This document shows positions 49,570 through 59,900 of a stretch of DNA of 64,000 bases, piece after piece. Where the stretch lies: positions 47,680-111,679 of the forward strand of contig NZ_FNGM01000021.1 in the NCBI RefSeq assembly GCF_900102965.1. Direction: 5' to 3'. Below the pieces are notes generated by a model, which saw nothing but the letters and a program-made list of their open reading frames with translations, made no database searches and had not been told where the DNA came from. The translations under genes and the position numbers were made by a program. The stretch comes from Paenibacillus jilunlii. GTDB taxonomy: Bacteria > Bacillota > Bacilli > Paenibacillales > Paenibacillaceae. How positions within the stretch are numbered: the first letter of the stretch is position 1; each line of letters begins with the position of its first letter.

Positions 49570-52008
49570 ATGATCTATAAAGATCCAAGCAGGCCGCCCG
49601 CAGAACGGGCGGAGCATCTGCTGGGACTGATGACCTTGGAAGAGAAGGCCGCGCAGCTGGTTCAACCCTTCGGCTGGCAGGCCTATGAACATACAGATGG
49701 AGAAATTACGCTCACGGAAGACTTCAAACGCCAGGTGGCGGAGACAGGCATCGGTTCGCTGTACGGCATGCTTCGCGCCGACCCGTGGACCGGAGTGACG
49801 CTGGCCAGCGGGCTGTCCCCGCGCCAGGGTGCGGAGGCGGTGAACGCCCTTCAGCGTTATGCCATCGAGAATTCCCGGCTGGGGATTCCGATCCTGATCG
49901 GAGAAGAATGCTCGCACGGCCATATGGCGATTGGAGCTACCGTATTCCCCGTTCCGCTGTCGCTCGGAAGCTCATGGAACGTGGACCTGTACCGGGAAAT
50001 GTGCCGGGCGGTGGCCCTGGAGACGCGGAGCCAGGGCGGAACGGTAACCTATTCGCCCGTGCTTGATGTCGTGCGCGATCCCCGTTGGGGGCGCACGGAG
50101 GAGTGCTTTGGCGAGGATGCCTATCTGATCAGCGAGCTGGCCGTTGCCTCTGTAGAGGGGCTTCAGGGGGAATCGCTGAGCAGCCAGGAAAGTGTAGGCG
50201 CCACGCTGAAGCATTTCGTCGGCTACGGCAGCTCCGAGGGCGGCCGCAATGCCGGGCCGGTGCATATGGGCTGGCGCGAGCTGCTTGAAGTCGATCTGCT
50301 GCCGTTCAAGAAGGCGGTTGAAGCGGGCGCAGTTTCCATTATGCCCGCCTACAATGAAATCGACGGCGTGCCCTGCACGACGAATACTGCACTAATGGAA
50401 GATATTCTTCGCGGAGCCTGGGGCTTCGATGGTCTTGTGATCACCGATTGCGGCGCGATTGAGATGTTGGCCGCCGGCCATGACGTAGCCGAGGATGGAC
50501 TGGATGCTTCGGTGCAGGCAATCAACGCAGGTATCGACATGGAGATGTCCGGCGCGATGTTCGGCAAGCATCTGGTGAACGCTGTCCGCACGGGCAAGCT
50601 CGCGGAGGCGGTTCTGGACCGTGCCGTGCAGCGGGTGCTGGAGCTGAAGTTCAAGCTCGGCCTGTTTGAGCAGCCGTACGCCGACCCGGATGCCGCAGAG
50701 AAGTTCATCGGCAGCGTGAAGCACCGGGAGCTTGCCCGCAAGCTGGCCGCCGAGAGCATCATTCTGCTGAAGAATGATGGCGGCATGCTGCCGCTGGCCG
50801 GCAGCTCCAGCGGTACTGGCGGCACTGACAGCGCAGGCGGCAGGCTGCCGCTGACCGGCAGCTCTAGCAGTACTGGCAGCGCAAACAGCTCCAGCGGCAT
50901 AGGAAATGCAGGCAGCGCCGTCAGCGGCACCGGCGGCTCCGGGAAGGTTGCCGTGATCGGGCCGAACGCCGATGCGCCTTACAATCAGCTGGGCGACTAT
51001 ACCTCGCCGCAGCAGCGCTCAAGCATCGTAACCGTGCTGGATGGTGTGCGCAGCAAGCTTGGGCCGGAGCGGGTGCTGTATGCCCCGGGCTGCCGGATCA
51101 AAGGCGACTCCAGGGAAGGCTTCGAAGCGGCGCTCGCCTGCGCAGAGCAGGCCGATACCGTGGTGATGGTGCTCGGCGGGTCAAGCGCCCGCGATTTTGG
51201 GGAAGGCACGATTGATCTGAAGACCGGAGCTTCGAAGGTGACGGAGCATTCCTGGAGCGATATGGACTGCGGGGAAGGCATTGACCGGATCTCGCTGGCT
51301 CTTTCGGGTGTGCAGCTGGAGCTGGTCCAAGAGATCCATAAGCTGGGCAAGCCGCTTGTTGTGGTCTATATCAACGGCCGTCCCGTCAGCGAGCCTTGGA
51401 TTGAAGAACATGCCGATGCCATTCTGGAGGCCTGGTATCCGGGTCAAGAGGGCGGACATGCGGTGGCGGATATTCTGTTCGGTGACGTGAATCCTTCGGG
51501 CCGGCTGACGATTTCCTGGCCGAAGGATGCAGGCCAGCTTCCTGTGTACTACAACGGCAAGCGTTCGCGCGGCAAAAGATATCTTGAAGCGGACTCGCAG
51601 CCCCGTTACCCGTTCGGGTTCGGATTGAGCTATACAAGCTTCAGCTACTCTGACCTCAAGGTGGAGCCGCAGGCGATTGCTGCTGACGAAACCGCAACGG
51701 TAACCGTGCGGGTGCAGAATACAGGTGAACTTACCGGAGCTGAGGTAGTTCAGCTGTATATCTCAGATATCGCCAGCAAGGTTTCAAGACCTGCCAAGGA
51801 ATTGAAAGGCTTCCGCAAAATCACGCTGTCTCCGGGCGAATCGCAAATTGTGGAATTCGAAATCGGCGCGGAGCAGCTGCAGTATATCGGCCCGGACTAT
51901 CAGCCTGTCGTAGAACCGGGAGCCTTTAAGATACTGGTGGGCAGCCATGTTAATGATGTGCTGGAACAAGACTTGAATGTCATGGAGGGTACACATGGAA
52001 CGGATTAG
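49570..52008 (+). CDS. Glycoside hydrolase family 3 (beta-glucosidase-like)
   Basis: This 812-residue GH3 enzyme has an (alpha/beta)8 domain with KHFVGYGSSEGGRN and the nucleophile Asp293 in VITDCGAIE. An (alpha/beta)6 domain (KVAVIGPNADAPYNQLGDYT) and a C-terminal fibronectin-III-like domain (FGFGLSYTSFSYSDL onwards) follow. Beta-glucosidase, beta-xylosidase and other activities occur in GH3. Between LPLAG and KVAVIGP there is a Gly/Ser/Thr-rich insert of about 50 residues (about 408-458) not usual in the family; it contains a duplicated LPL-x-GSSS unit. No signal peptide is present, so it is cytoplasmic. It overlaps the next gene by 14 bases. Confidence 0.92.
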   Translation: MIYKDPSRPPAERAEHLLGLMTLEEKAAQLVQPFGWQAYEHTDGEITLTEDFKRQVAETGIGSLYGMLRADPWTGVTLASGLSPRQGAEAVNALQRYAIENSRLGIPILIGEECSHGHMAIGATVFPVPLSLGSSWNVDLYREMCRAVALETRSQGGTVTYSPVLDVVRDPRWGRTEECFGEDAYLISELAVASVEGLQGESLSSQESVGATLKHFVGYGSSEGGRNAGPVHMGWRELLEVDLLPFKKAVEAGAVSIMPAYNEIDGVPCTTNTALMEDILRGAWGFDGLVITDCGAIEMLAAGHDVAEDGLDASVQAINAGIDMEMSGAMFGKHLVNAVRTGKLAEAVLDRAVQRVLELKFKLGLFEQPYADPDAAEKFIGSVKHRELARKLAAESIILLKNDGGMLPLAGSSSGTGGTDSAGGRLPLTGSSSSTGSANSSSGIGNAGSAVSGTGGSGKVAVIGPNADAPYNQLGDYTSPQQRSSIVTVLDGVRSKLGPERVLYAPGCRIKGDSREGFEAALACAEQADTVVMVLGGSSARDFGEGTIDLKTGASKVTEHSWSDMDCGEGIDRISLALSGVQLELVQEIHKLGKPLVVVYINGRPVSEPWIEEHADAILEAWYPGQEGGHAVADILFGDVNPSGRLTISWPKDAGQLPVYYNGKRSRGKRYLEADSQPRYPFGFGLSYTSFSYSDLKVEPQAIAADETATVTVRVQNTGELTGAEVVQLYISDIASKVSRPAKELKGFRKITLSPGESQIVEFEIGAEQLQYIGPDYQPVVEPGAFKILVGSHVNDVLEQDLNVMEGTHGTD

Positions 52009-55000
52009 AAGATTTATCCGTGAGCTGTCCGAGCGGCAATGGCTGGAACAGCATACGCTTGAGGGTTGGGATATTCAGGCTGGGGTGTATACCGTGCCGG
52101 GTCAATATGACGGAATGCGGCCGTATACCGGGGGCGGGGATTTCACCCTGTTTCCAAGCGTTCAAGGAACCACTTACTTTTTTCGGCGCACACTTGCGAT
52201 ACCTGCGGAATGGGCCGGGCAGCGGGCGGGTCTGATTTTTGAGTCGGGAGGCGAGGGGCTGCTGCGGGTGAACGGAGAGTCACGCCAGGGACTGGACCGG
52301 AACCACACCTTTGTCACCCTTGAGGCATCTTCGGACGGAAGACCGCTGGAGCTGGAAATCGAATTGTTCGATCCGATTCCGGAGCCAGTGGACCCGCTGA
52401 ATCAGCAGGCGGTCATCCAGCCGCCGATCCGGGCTATCCGCACTGTGCTTGTACTGGTGAATGAACCGGTTCAGAGCTTGATGTACAGCACCGTAATCGT
52501 CTGCGATGCGGCAGTTTTGCTGCCGGAAGCGGATATGCGCCGGACCCGGATGCTTGAAGCCTTGTACCGCGTAATCGATGAATTTTTGAATGTGAATGAG
52601 ACCGCAGTCCGTGAAGGCAGTGCTGTCGCCGCCCTTGAAGAGAAGCTGCGCGCAGAGATTGCAGGGATTGGCGGAAATGCAGAGGGCACCATCCATATGG
52701 TCGGCCAGTCGCATATCGATATCGCCTGGCTGTGGCCCGCGCGGGAAACCGTGCGGAAGACCAGCCGCACCTTCTCAACCGTGAACGCCTTAATGGAGGA
52801 ATACCCGGAATATCAATTTGCCCAGAGCCAGCCGCAGCTGTTCGAATATCTCAAGGACAACGATCCGGCTCTGTTCGCCAAGGTCAAAGAGAGAATCCGC
52901 GAAGGCCGCTGGGAGCTGGTCGGCGGCATGTGGGTGGAGCCGGATCTCAATATTCCGAGCGGAGAATCGCTAATGCGCCAGATGCTCTATGGGCAGCGTT
53001 TCTACCTGGAGGAATTCGGCAAAACCTCGGACATTGAATGGCTGCCGGATACCTTCGGCTACTGCGCATCGCTTCCGCAGATTTTGCGGCATGGCGGCGT
53101 GCGTTATTTCATGACCACGAAGCTCGGCTGGAACGATACCAATGTGTTCCCTTACGATCTGTTCCATTGGGTCGGCATTGACGGCACCTCCATGCTGTCC
53201 TATCTCAACCATGGGGTGAACGAGAATACCCTGCCGAAGGATGTCCACGATCACTGGCAATCCTTCCGTGAAAAAAATATCCACAACGAGCAGATGCTGC
53301 TCTACGGCCATGGCGATGGCGGCGGCGGTGTGACCCGCGAGATGCTGGAATACATCCGCCGTGCGGAACTGATGGTCGGCCAGCCTGCCAGTACGTTCAG
53401 CAATGCTGCCGGGTTCTTCTCCGGCATCGGGGAGCGGCAGCATCAGCTGCCGGAATGGCGCGGCGATCTGTACCTGGAGCTGCACCGGGGCACCTATACC
53501 ACACACGGGCGCAACAAACGGAATAACCGCAAGGCGGAGATTTTGTACCGCGAGGCGGAGCTGTGGCAGACGCTGGCAGCTTCGTCCATGGCGCCGGAGC
53601 TGCAGCACAGCATTGCCGGACAGCTGCACAAGGGCTGGAAGCTGGTGCTGCTCAACCAGTTCCACGACATTATTCCCGGCTCGGCCATCACCGAAGCCTA
53701 TGAAACCTCAGAGAAGGAATACCGCGAGGTATTTGCCCTTGGGAAATCGTCGCTCCAGCCGGGGCTGGAGGCCTTGGCATCCCAGGTGGCAACAGCAGGC
53801 GAAGGCACACCTTACGTGCTGTTCAACAGCCTCGGCTGGGCACGGGATGCCATAGTTCCGATTCACTTGCCGGGAGGCCAGACTTGGGCGGCTTATGACG
53901 AGGCTGGACGCTCACTGCATGTGGATCTTGCTGCCGGTCTGTCCGCTGCGGATGAAGCAGCAGTACGGGCTGTAGAACGAGCAACAGAACAAGCTACAGA
54001 ACAAGCTACAGAACGGGCTGCAGAACGAGCAACAGAACAAGCAACAGAACGAGCAACAGAACAAGCTACAGGCCAAATCACTGCTTATATTCATGTCCCG
54101 TCCATTCCGGGTTTTGGTTATAAGACGGTATGGCTTAGACAAGAGGACATGAGCATGACGGACAGCATGACGGACTGCATACCGGAAAGAAAGGAACTAA
54201 ATGATAGCTGGGAAACGCCGCACTATCGCCTTGCCTTCAATGAACGGGGCGAAATCACCAGCCTGTTCGACAAATCGGCAGGCCGTGAAATCGTGCAGCC
54301 AGGCGGACGCGCCAACCGGTTCCACTTCTTCCATGACCGTCCGACGCTCTGGGATGCCTGGGATATTGACAACCGTTATGAAGCCCAGCCCGCCGGTGAG
54401 GCGGAGCTGGTGGAGAAATATGTGCTTCAGGCCGGCAAAGTCCGGGATGTGCTGAGATTCCGCTGGAAGCTGGGCCAATCCGAAATCACACAGGATTTGA
54501 TCCTGTATGCGGACGACCGCAGAATCGACTTTAAGACACATGTGGACTGGAACGAAGCCCACAAGCTGCTGAAGGTTGGATTTCCGGTCGATGTGGTTTC
54601 AGACAAGGCGACCTATGAGATTCCTTTTGGAGCGCTGGAACGTCCGACGCACCGCAATACCAGCTGGGAGCAGGCGCAATATGAGGTCTGCGGGCACCGT
54701 TTTGCCGATGTATCCGAATATGGCTACGGTGTCAGCCTGCTGAATGATTGCAAATACGGCTACGATATTCAAGGCAGCACCATCCGCCTGTCTCTGCTGC
54801 GTGCGCCGAAATGGCCTGACAGAGTAGCGGACCAGGGTGCCCATGACTTTACGTATTCTCTCTATCCTCACACCGGGGATTGGCGCAGCGCGCATACGCT
54901 GCGCAAGGCCGCAGAGCTGAATCATGAGGTTCCGGTTATCGCTGCTGATGGGAAGACGACCGGACAGCTGCCGTCCACGGGAGCTTTTATCGGCTTTGGC

Positions 55001-55237
55001 GGGCAGCATGTTGTGCTGGATACAGTTAAGCCTTCTGAGGATGGGCGCGGCAGTGTTCTGCGGCTCTATGAATCCTCCGGCGGGCGCGAAACCGTGAAGC
55101 TAGCCTGGAATCAGCCTTTTAGCGAAATTTATATATCGAATGCCCTGGAAGAGGAGATGGAGCCTGTAGCCCATCACGATGGTGAATTCGAACTGCATTT
55201 CGCCCCTTTTGAGATCAAGACCCTGCACATCCGATAA
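51995..55237 (+). CDS. Alpha-mannosidase, glycoside hydrolase family 38 (long type)
   Basis: This 1080-residue enzyme has a GH38 catalytic domain. Zinc ligands lie in GQSHIDIAWLW (His240, Asp242), and the nucleophile Asp352 is in WLPDTFGYCASLPQIL. HDHWQSFREKN and RGTYTTHGRNKRNNRK are also family motifs. The C-terminal beta domains complete the usual architecture. It removes alpha-linked mannose. A run of ATEQ/ATER/AAER tetrapeptides (about residues 658-695, encoded by 12-base repeats) is inserted in the linker before the first beta domain. GGAGGG decides the start at 51995. No signal peptide is present. It overlaps GH3 and is coupled to it. Confidence 0.94.
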   Translation: MERIRRFIRELSERQWLEQHTLEGWDIQAGVYTVPGQYDGMRPYTGGGDFTLFPSVQGTTYFFRRTLAIPAEWAGQRAGLIFESGGEGLLRVNGESRQGLDRNHTFVTLEASSDGRPLELEIELFDPIPEPVDPLNQQAVIQPPIRAIRTVLVLVNEPVQSLMYSTVIVCDAAVLLPEADMRRTRMLEALYRVIDEFLNVNETAVREGSAVAALEEKLRAEIAGIGGNAEGTIHMVGQSHIDIAWLWPARETVRKTSRTFSTVNALMEEYPEYQFAQSQPQLFEYLKDNDPALFAKVKERIREGRWELVGGMWVEPDLNIPSGESLMRQMLYGQRFYLEEFGKTSDIEWLPDTFGYCASLPQILRHGGVRYFMTTKLGWNDTNVFPYDLFHWVGIDGTSMLSYLNHGVNENTLPKDVHDHWQSFREKNIHNEQMLLYGHGDGGGGVTREMLEYIRRAELMVGQPASTFSNAAGFFSGIGERQHQLPEWRGDLYLELHRGTYTTHGRNKRNNRKAEILYREAELWQTLAASSMAPELQHSIAGQLHKGWKLVLLNQFHDIIPGSAITEAYETSEKEYREVFALGKSSLQPGLEALASQVATAGEGTPYVLFNSLGWARDAIVPIHLPGGQTWAAYDEAGRSLHVDLAAGLSAADEAAVRAVERATEQATEQATERAAERATEQATERATEQATGQITAYIHVPSIPGFGYKTVWLRQEDMSMTDSMTDCIPERKELNDSWETPHYRLAFNERGEITSLFDKSAGREIVQPGGRANRFHFFHDRPTLWDAWDIDNRYEAQPAGEAELVEKYVLQAGKVRDVLRFRWKLGQSEITQDLILYADDRRIDFKTHVDWNEAHKLLKVGFPVDVVSDKATYEIPFGALERPTHRNTSWEQAQYEVCGHRFADVSEYGYGVSLLNDCKYGYDIQGSTIRLSLLRAPKWPDRVADQGAHDFTYSLYPHTGDWRSAHTLRKAAELNHEVPVIAADGKTTGQLPSTGAFIGFGGQHVVLDTVKPSEDGRGSVLRLYESSGGRETVKLAWNQPFSEIYISNALEEEMEPVAHHDGEFELHFAPFEIKTLHIR

Positions 55238-55644
55238 ACTCATACTTTGCCTTGCATATAAGGTACCTAAGTGTTCCCATAAGTGTGCCCAAGTGTGCCC
55301 AAGTGTACCTAAGTGTACCCATGAGTGGCTAAGTGGAATTTCTCCATCTATTTTACTCAAAAACCGCTGCTCACTAGCAATTAGTGGGAATTACTCCACC
55401 TAAATTGGTGAAATTGATTGAAAATTAGCCTCGGAGGGCTGATTAAGTTTACTTTTTCCCAGTATTTATTTATAGAGGGGCCGACAGCAGTAAATAGTGG
55501 GAGTTTTTCCACTTCGCTCAAGGCTCAACCGCCACCCAACTACTTTAAACCGGGGCCATAGACCGTATCAGTTGATCTGTCCGGCTCCCCTGTCTTTAAA
55601 CACATGACTATTCTACCTACATGAACATAAGGAGTGTACCTTCC
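55238..55644. other. Gene-free region with 10-bp tandem repeats and short inverted motifs
   Basis: About six copies of a ten-base unit (CCCAAGTGTG and variants) run from 55265 to 55325. Further on, the motifs GTGGGAATTACTCCAC, GTGGAATTTCTCC and GTGGGAGTTTTTCCAC are imperfect palindromes resembling the repeats at 42 kb. No terminator with a T-run was seen, so the hydrolase operon may read through this gap, or GH125 may have its own promoter. Confidence 0.5.
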
Positions 55645-56964
55645 TTGGAACAATTCAGACTACCGAAAATCCCGATGCCGAAGCTTACGCTGCCGCATGC
55701 CGTACAGGAGGTGCTGGCTGAAGCTGAAGAGAAGCTGGCCCACCGTCCGAAGCTGCTGCAGCTGTTCAAAAACTGTTTTCCCAATACGCTGGAGACGACC
55801 ACCAAGCTGCTTGATGACGGTACGACCTTTATCATTACCGGAGATATCCCGGCTTCCTGGCTGCGCGACTCTGTGGAGCAGGTCATTCATTATGTTCCCT
55901 TAGCCAAAAATGACCCGGACCTCCAGCGCATCATCGGCGGTCTGATCAAACGTCATATCCAGTACATCCACATTGACCCTTACGCCAATGCTTTTAATGA
56001 GTCGGCCAATGACTGGCACTGGAACACCACCGATGTCACGGAGATGTCCCCGTGGGTCTGGGAGCGGAAGTTCGAAATTGACTCGCTTTGCTTCGTTGTG
56101 CGGCTGGCCTATACCTACTGGAAGGAAACCGGTGTTACTGATTTCTTCAATGCGGAGTTCAAGTCTGCCCTGCGTACGATTATTGATTTGTTCCGCAGAG
56201 AGCAGCGCCACTTCGAACAGTCGCCTTACCGCTTCACCCGCAACAATGGCATTCCTGAGGACTCGCTGCGCAATAGCGGACTGGGCATGCCGGTGAACTA
56301 TACAGGCATGATCTGGTCCGGCTTCCGCTCCAGCGATGATGCCTGCGATTTCCACTACAACATCCCGGGCAATATGTTTGCTGTTGTAGCCCTGCGCCAG
56401 ATGCAGGAGTTCGCCGAGTGGGTGTTCAGGGACATGGATCTGCTGGCTGAACTGAAAGAGCTGGAATTCGAGGTCGACTACGGGATCAAGCTGTACGGAA
56501 TTTACCGCCACCCTGAGTTTGGGCCGATTTATGCCTATGAGACAGACGGCTTCGGCAACTACTGCCTGATGGATGATGCCGGAACCCCCGGGCTGATCTC
56601 CATTCCGTATCTCGGCTATACCACGGCGGATGATCCGGTTTATCAGAACACCAGACGGTTTGCACTCAGCAAAGAGAATCCTTTCTATTATGAAGGAACC
56701 GCCGCGAAAGGCATCGGCAGCCCGCATACACCGAAGGATTATATCTGGCATATGGCCCTGTCCATGCAGGGGATTACTGCACAATCTGTGGAGGAAAAGC
56801 TGGAGCTGGTCGCTCTGCTGGAAAGCACAGACGCGGATACCGGCTTCATGCACGAAGGTTTCCATGCGGACGACCCGTCCGTGTTCACCCGCAGCTGGTT
56901 CGCCTGGTCGAACAGCCTGTTCTCCCAGCTGGTGTACCGGATGATGAAGGATGGACAGCTGTGA
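55645..56964 (+). CDS. Exo-alpha-1,6-mannosidase, glycoside hydrolase family 125
   Basis: This protein of about 439 residues matches the metal-independent alpha-mannosidase family (GH125): ITGDIPASWLRDSVEQVIHY, DPYANAFNESANDWHWN, WVWERKFEIDSLCF, FTRSWFAWSNSLFSQLVYRM. The enzyme cleaves non-reducing alpha-1,6-mannose, as in N-glycan cores and yeast mannan. AAGGAG at 55629-55634 fits a TTG start at 55645 (MEQFRLPK); an ATG at 55621 upstream of that site is the alternative. The next gene begins at a GTG overlapping its stop by four bases. Confidence 0.92.
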   Translation: MEQFRLPKIPMPKLTLPHAVQEVLAEAEEKLAHRPKLLQLFKNCFPNTLETTTKLLDDGTTFIITGDIPASWLRDSVEQVIHYVPLAKNDPDLQRIIGGLIKRHIQYIHIDPYANAFNESANDWHWNTTDVTEMSPWVWERKFEIDSLCFVVRLAYTYWKETGVTDFFNAEFKSALRTIIDLFRREQRHFEQSPYRFTRNNGIPEDSLRNSGLGMPVNYTGMIWSGFRSSDDACDFHYNIPGNMFAVVALRQMQEFAEWVFRDMDLLAELKELEFEVDYGIKLYGIYRHPEFGPIYAYETDGFGNYCLMDDAGTPGLISIPYLGYTTADDPVYQNTRRFALSKENPFYYEGTAAKGIGSPHTPKDYIWHMALSMQGITAQSVEEKLELVALLESTDADTGFMHEGFHADDPSVFTRSWFAWSNSLFSQLVYRMMKDGQL

Positions 56965-59900
56965 GTGCGGGCATTGTGATTCTGTTCAGCGACCCGCTGT
57001 TCCCCGGCTATACTGCCTCGGCTGGACGGATACAGGAACAGGCGGAGCGTCTTGGCGGATTACAGCATGCCGCCCATGATGCCCATGCTGTCCATACTGC
57101 CGGTGCGGAGCAGCTGGCACCGGCACTGGATGCTGCCGGGCCTGGCGCATGCTTTATCAACCTGCACGCCCCCTATTTCCCGAAGGAGGCCTGGGGCTCG
57201 ATCCTGGCCTACCTTCAGCGGGGCGGCGGGCTGCTGAACATCGGCGGCGCACCGTTCAAGGTTCCGGTGCGCTGCGAGAATGGCGTCTGGCAGGCGGAAG
57301 CCGAGCAGACCGCCTACCACCGGCAGCTTCATATTCATGAAGCGCTGCGGGTGGACGGCGGGCGTGTCCAGTCTCACGCCGCCCTTGCGGACATCCCTTT
57401 GTTCGCAGGCCGCGAGGGACTGCTCGCACCGGCGGACACCTGGAATCTGGTGCCCCATGTGACCAAAAGCAGCGATCTGCCGGAGCAAATGGGCGCAAGC
57501 GGCCCTATGGACACCCGGATCTATCCGCTGCTGAAGGGCATCTCGGCGGAAGGCCGTGAGGTGTCTGCTCCCGCTGTGCTGTGGGAGCATGTCGGCGGCC
57601 CCTTCGCCGGAGCGCGCTGGATCTTCATCGGCCAGAGGCTTACGCCTGAGCACTGCGGAGATGAAGGGCTGAAGCTGCTCGCTGCCTGCGCGGCCTTTGC
57701 CGCCAAAGGCGTCACCGAGCTGTGGCTAAAGCCGAACTACGCCTCTTATGAGCAGGGCGAGCGGCCAATTATCAGCCTGCAAAGCCAGCAACTTAGCCGC
57801 ACCGGTGCTGGCCAGGAAACCTGGAGGCTTCAGTTTTCTTTGCAGAAGGACGGATCGGCATCCCCTTGTTTCGAGCACAGCTGCGAGATCGTGGCCGGCA
57901 CCGAAATGAACTTTTTCCGGCTGCCAATCCCTGTCGAGCTGGAGCCGGGCCTGTATGACCTGGTCTGCCATGCCGAGGCGGTGGACGGCGAGCAGCGTGT
58001 GCTGCGCCAGGGCTTTTGGAGCTATGATGCGGCATTGCTCTCGGCTGGAGAGCCTATCACTGCCGGACGGGACTACTTTCAGAAGAACGGACGCCCTCTT
58101 CCGGTTGTAGGCATGACCTATATGACCTCGGATGTGGCGCGGAAGTTTCTTTTCCTGCCGAACGTTGCCGTCTGGAACCGCGATATGGCCCAAATGAAAA
58201 AAGCCGGAATCAACTGGATCCGCACCGGCATCTGGACCGCTTACCGCAATATCATGCAGGTCGACGGCCATGCCTCTGAAGAGGTGATGCGGGCCATCGA
58301 TGCTTTTCTGCAGACGGCCAAGAAGCATGACCTCCAGGTGACCTTTACCTTCTTCTCCTTTACACCGGAGACCTGGGAGGGGCGCAACCCTTATCTGGAC
58401 CCGCGCAGCGTAGAGGCACAAAAGCGGTTTATCCGCTCCATTGTTGCCCGGCACGTTCATACCACACATGTGGATTGGGACTTAATTAATGAGCCGTCAA
58501 TGTTCGATCCGCCGCGCATCTTCTCGGACGGGCCGAGCACTGCGGGGGACCCTTATGAGCAGCAGGCCTTTTCCGCCTGGCTGGAGCAGCGTCATGGCAG
58601 CATCGCCGTACTTCAGGAGCGCTGGAATATGACCCCGCTGGAGCTGCCCGATTTCGCATCGGCACGTCCCCCGGAGCAAGCGGAGATCAACTTCAGCATC
58701 CAGGATATTCATTCGGGCAAACGCGGAACCCGCTGGCTCGATTACTGCCTGTTTTCCATGGACATGCATAACGTTTGGGCTAAGGAGCTATATGGAGCAA
58801 TCAAGGAGTTGAATCCCGCGCAGCTGGTGACCGTAGGCCAGGACGAGGCGCTGGGCGCGCAAAGGCCTTCGCCGTTCTTTTACGAACAGGCTGTAGATTA
58901 CACAACTGTCCATAGCTGGTGGCTGAACGACAATCTGCTGTGGAGCGGAATCTTTGCCAAAACAGAGAACAAGCCGAACCTGGTGCAGGAAACCGGAATT
59001 ATGTATGTCGAAACCCCCGACGGGCGCGCCAAAAGAACCGAGGAAGAGCTGCGCTCCATCCTGGAACGCAAGTATGCCTATGCCTTTGCTGCAGGCGGAG
59101 CGGGAGCGGTTCAGTGGATCTGGAACACCAACTTTTATATGGATAATGCCAATGAATCGCAGATCGGCGCACTGCGCGCGGATGGCACCGAGAAGCCGGA
59201 GGCGGATGTCTCGTATGATTTCGGGCGTTTCATGGCGGAGGCCGGGGCCCTGTTTGCGGGACGGGAGCTTGAGGATATCGCCGTTATTTTCCCGTATTCC
59301 AACGATTTCTCCAACCGCAAGCTCGCCTATGAAGCCACTACCCGGCTGACACGCATTCTGTCCTACCAGCTGCGCCTGCCGTTCCGTGGCGTTTCGGAGT
59401 ATGGTCTGGAAGCGCTGGAAGCCCAGCCGCCCAAGCTGATTTTGCTGCCAAGTGCACATAATCTGGATGACAGCGCGATGGAAAAACTGATTGCATTCGT
59501 GGAACGCACTGGTGCAGTGCTGTTGGTAACAGGTACGCTGGGACTCAACTCCTACTGGCAGCCTTCCGAACGTCTCGTGGAGCTTCTCGGCACGCGTGAA
59601 CTGGGCAATGTGCGGCGCGAGGAACGTATGAAGCTTGACGGTAGAACCTTTGCCGTTTCCTACGGGCAGCGCCGGATTGCTGAACTTGTAAAAGAAGTAC
59701 AGGTGCGGGAACCCGCAGCCGCCCAACCAGCAGAGCCTGGAGACACCGTAATGGATCTCCCGCTTGGGAAGGGACGCCTGATCTGGTGCCCGCTTCCGCT
59801 GGAACTGAATGAACGCGACGAACCCATCGCTGAACTTTACCGCCATGCGGCGGAACGCTCAGGCGTTTCTGCAGGACTGGAATGGATCAGCGGGGGCGAT

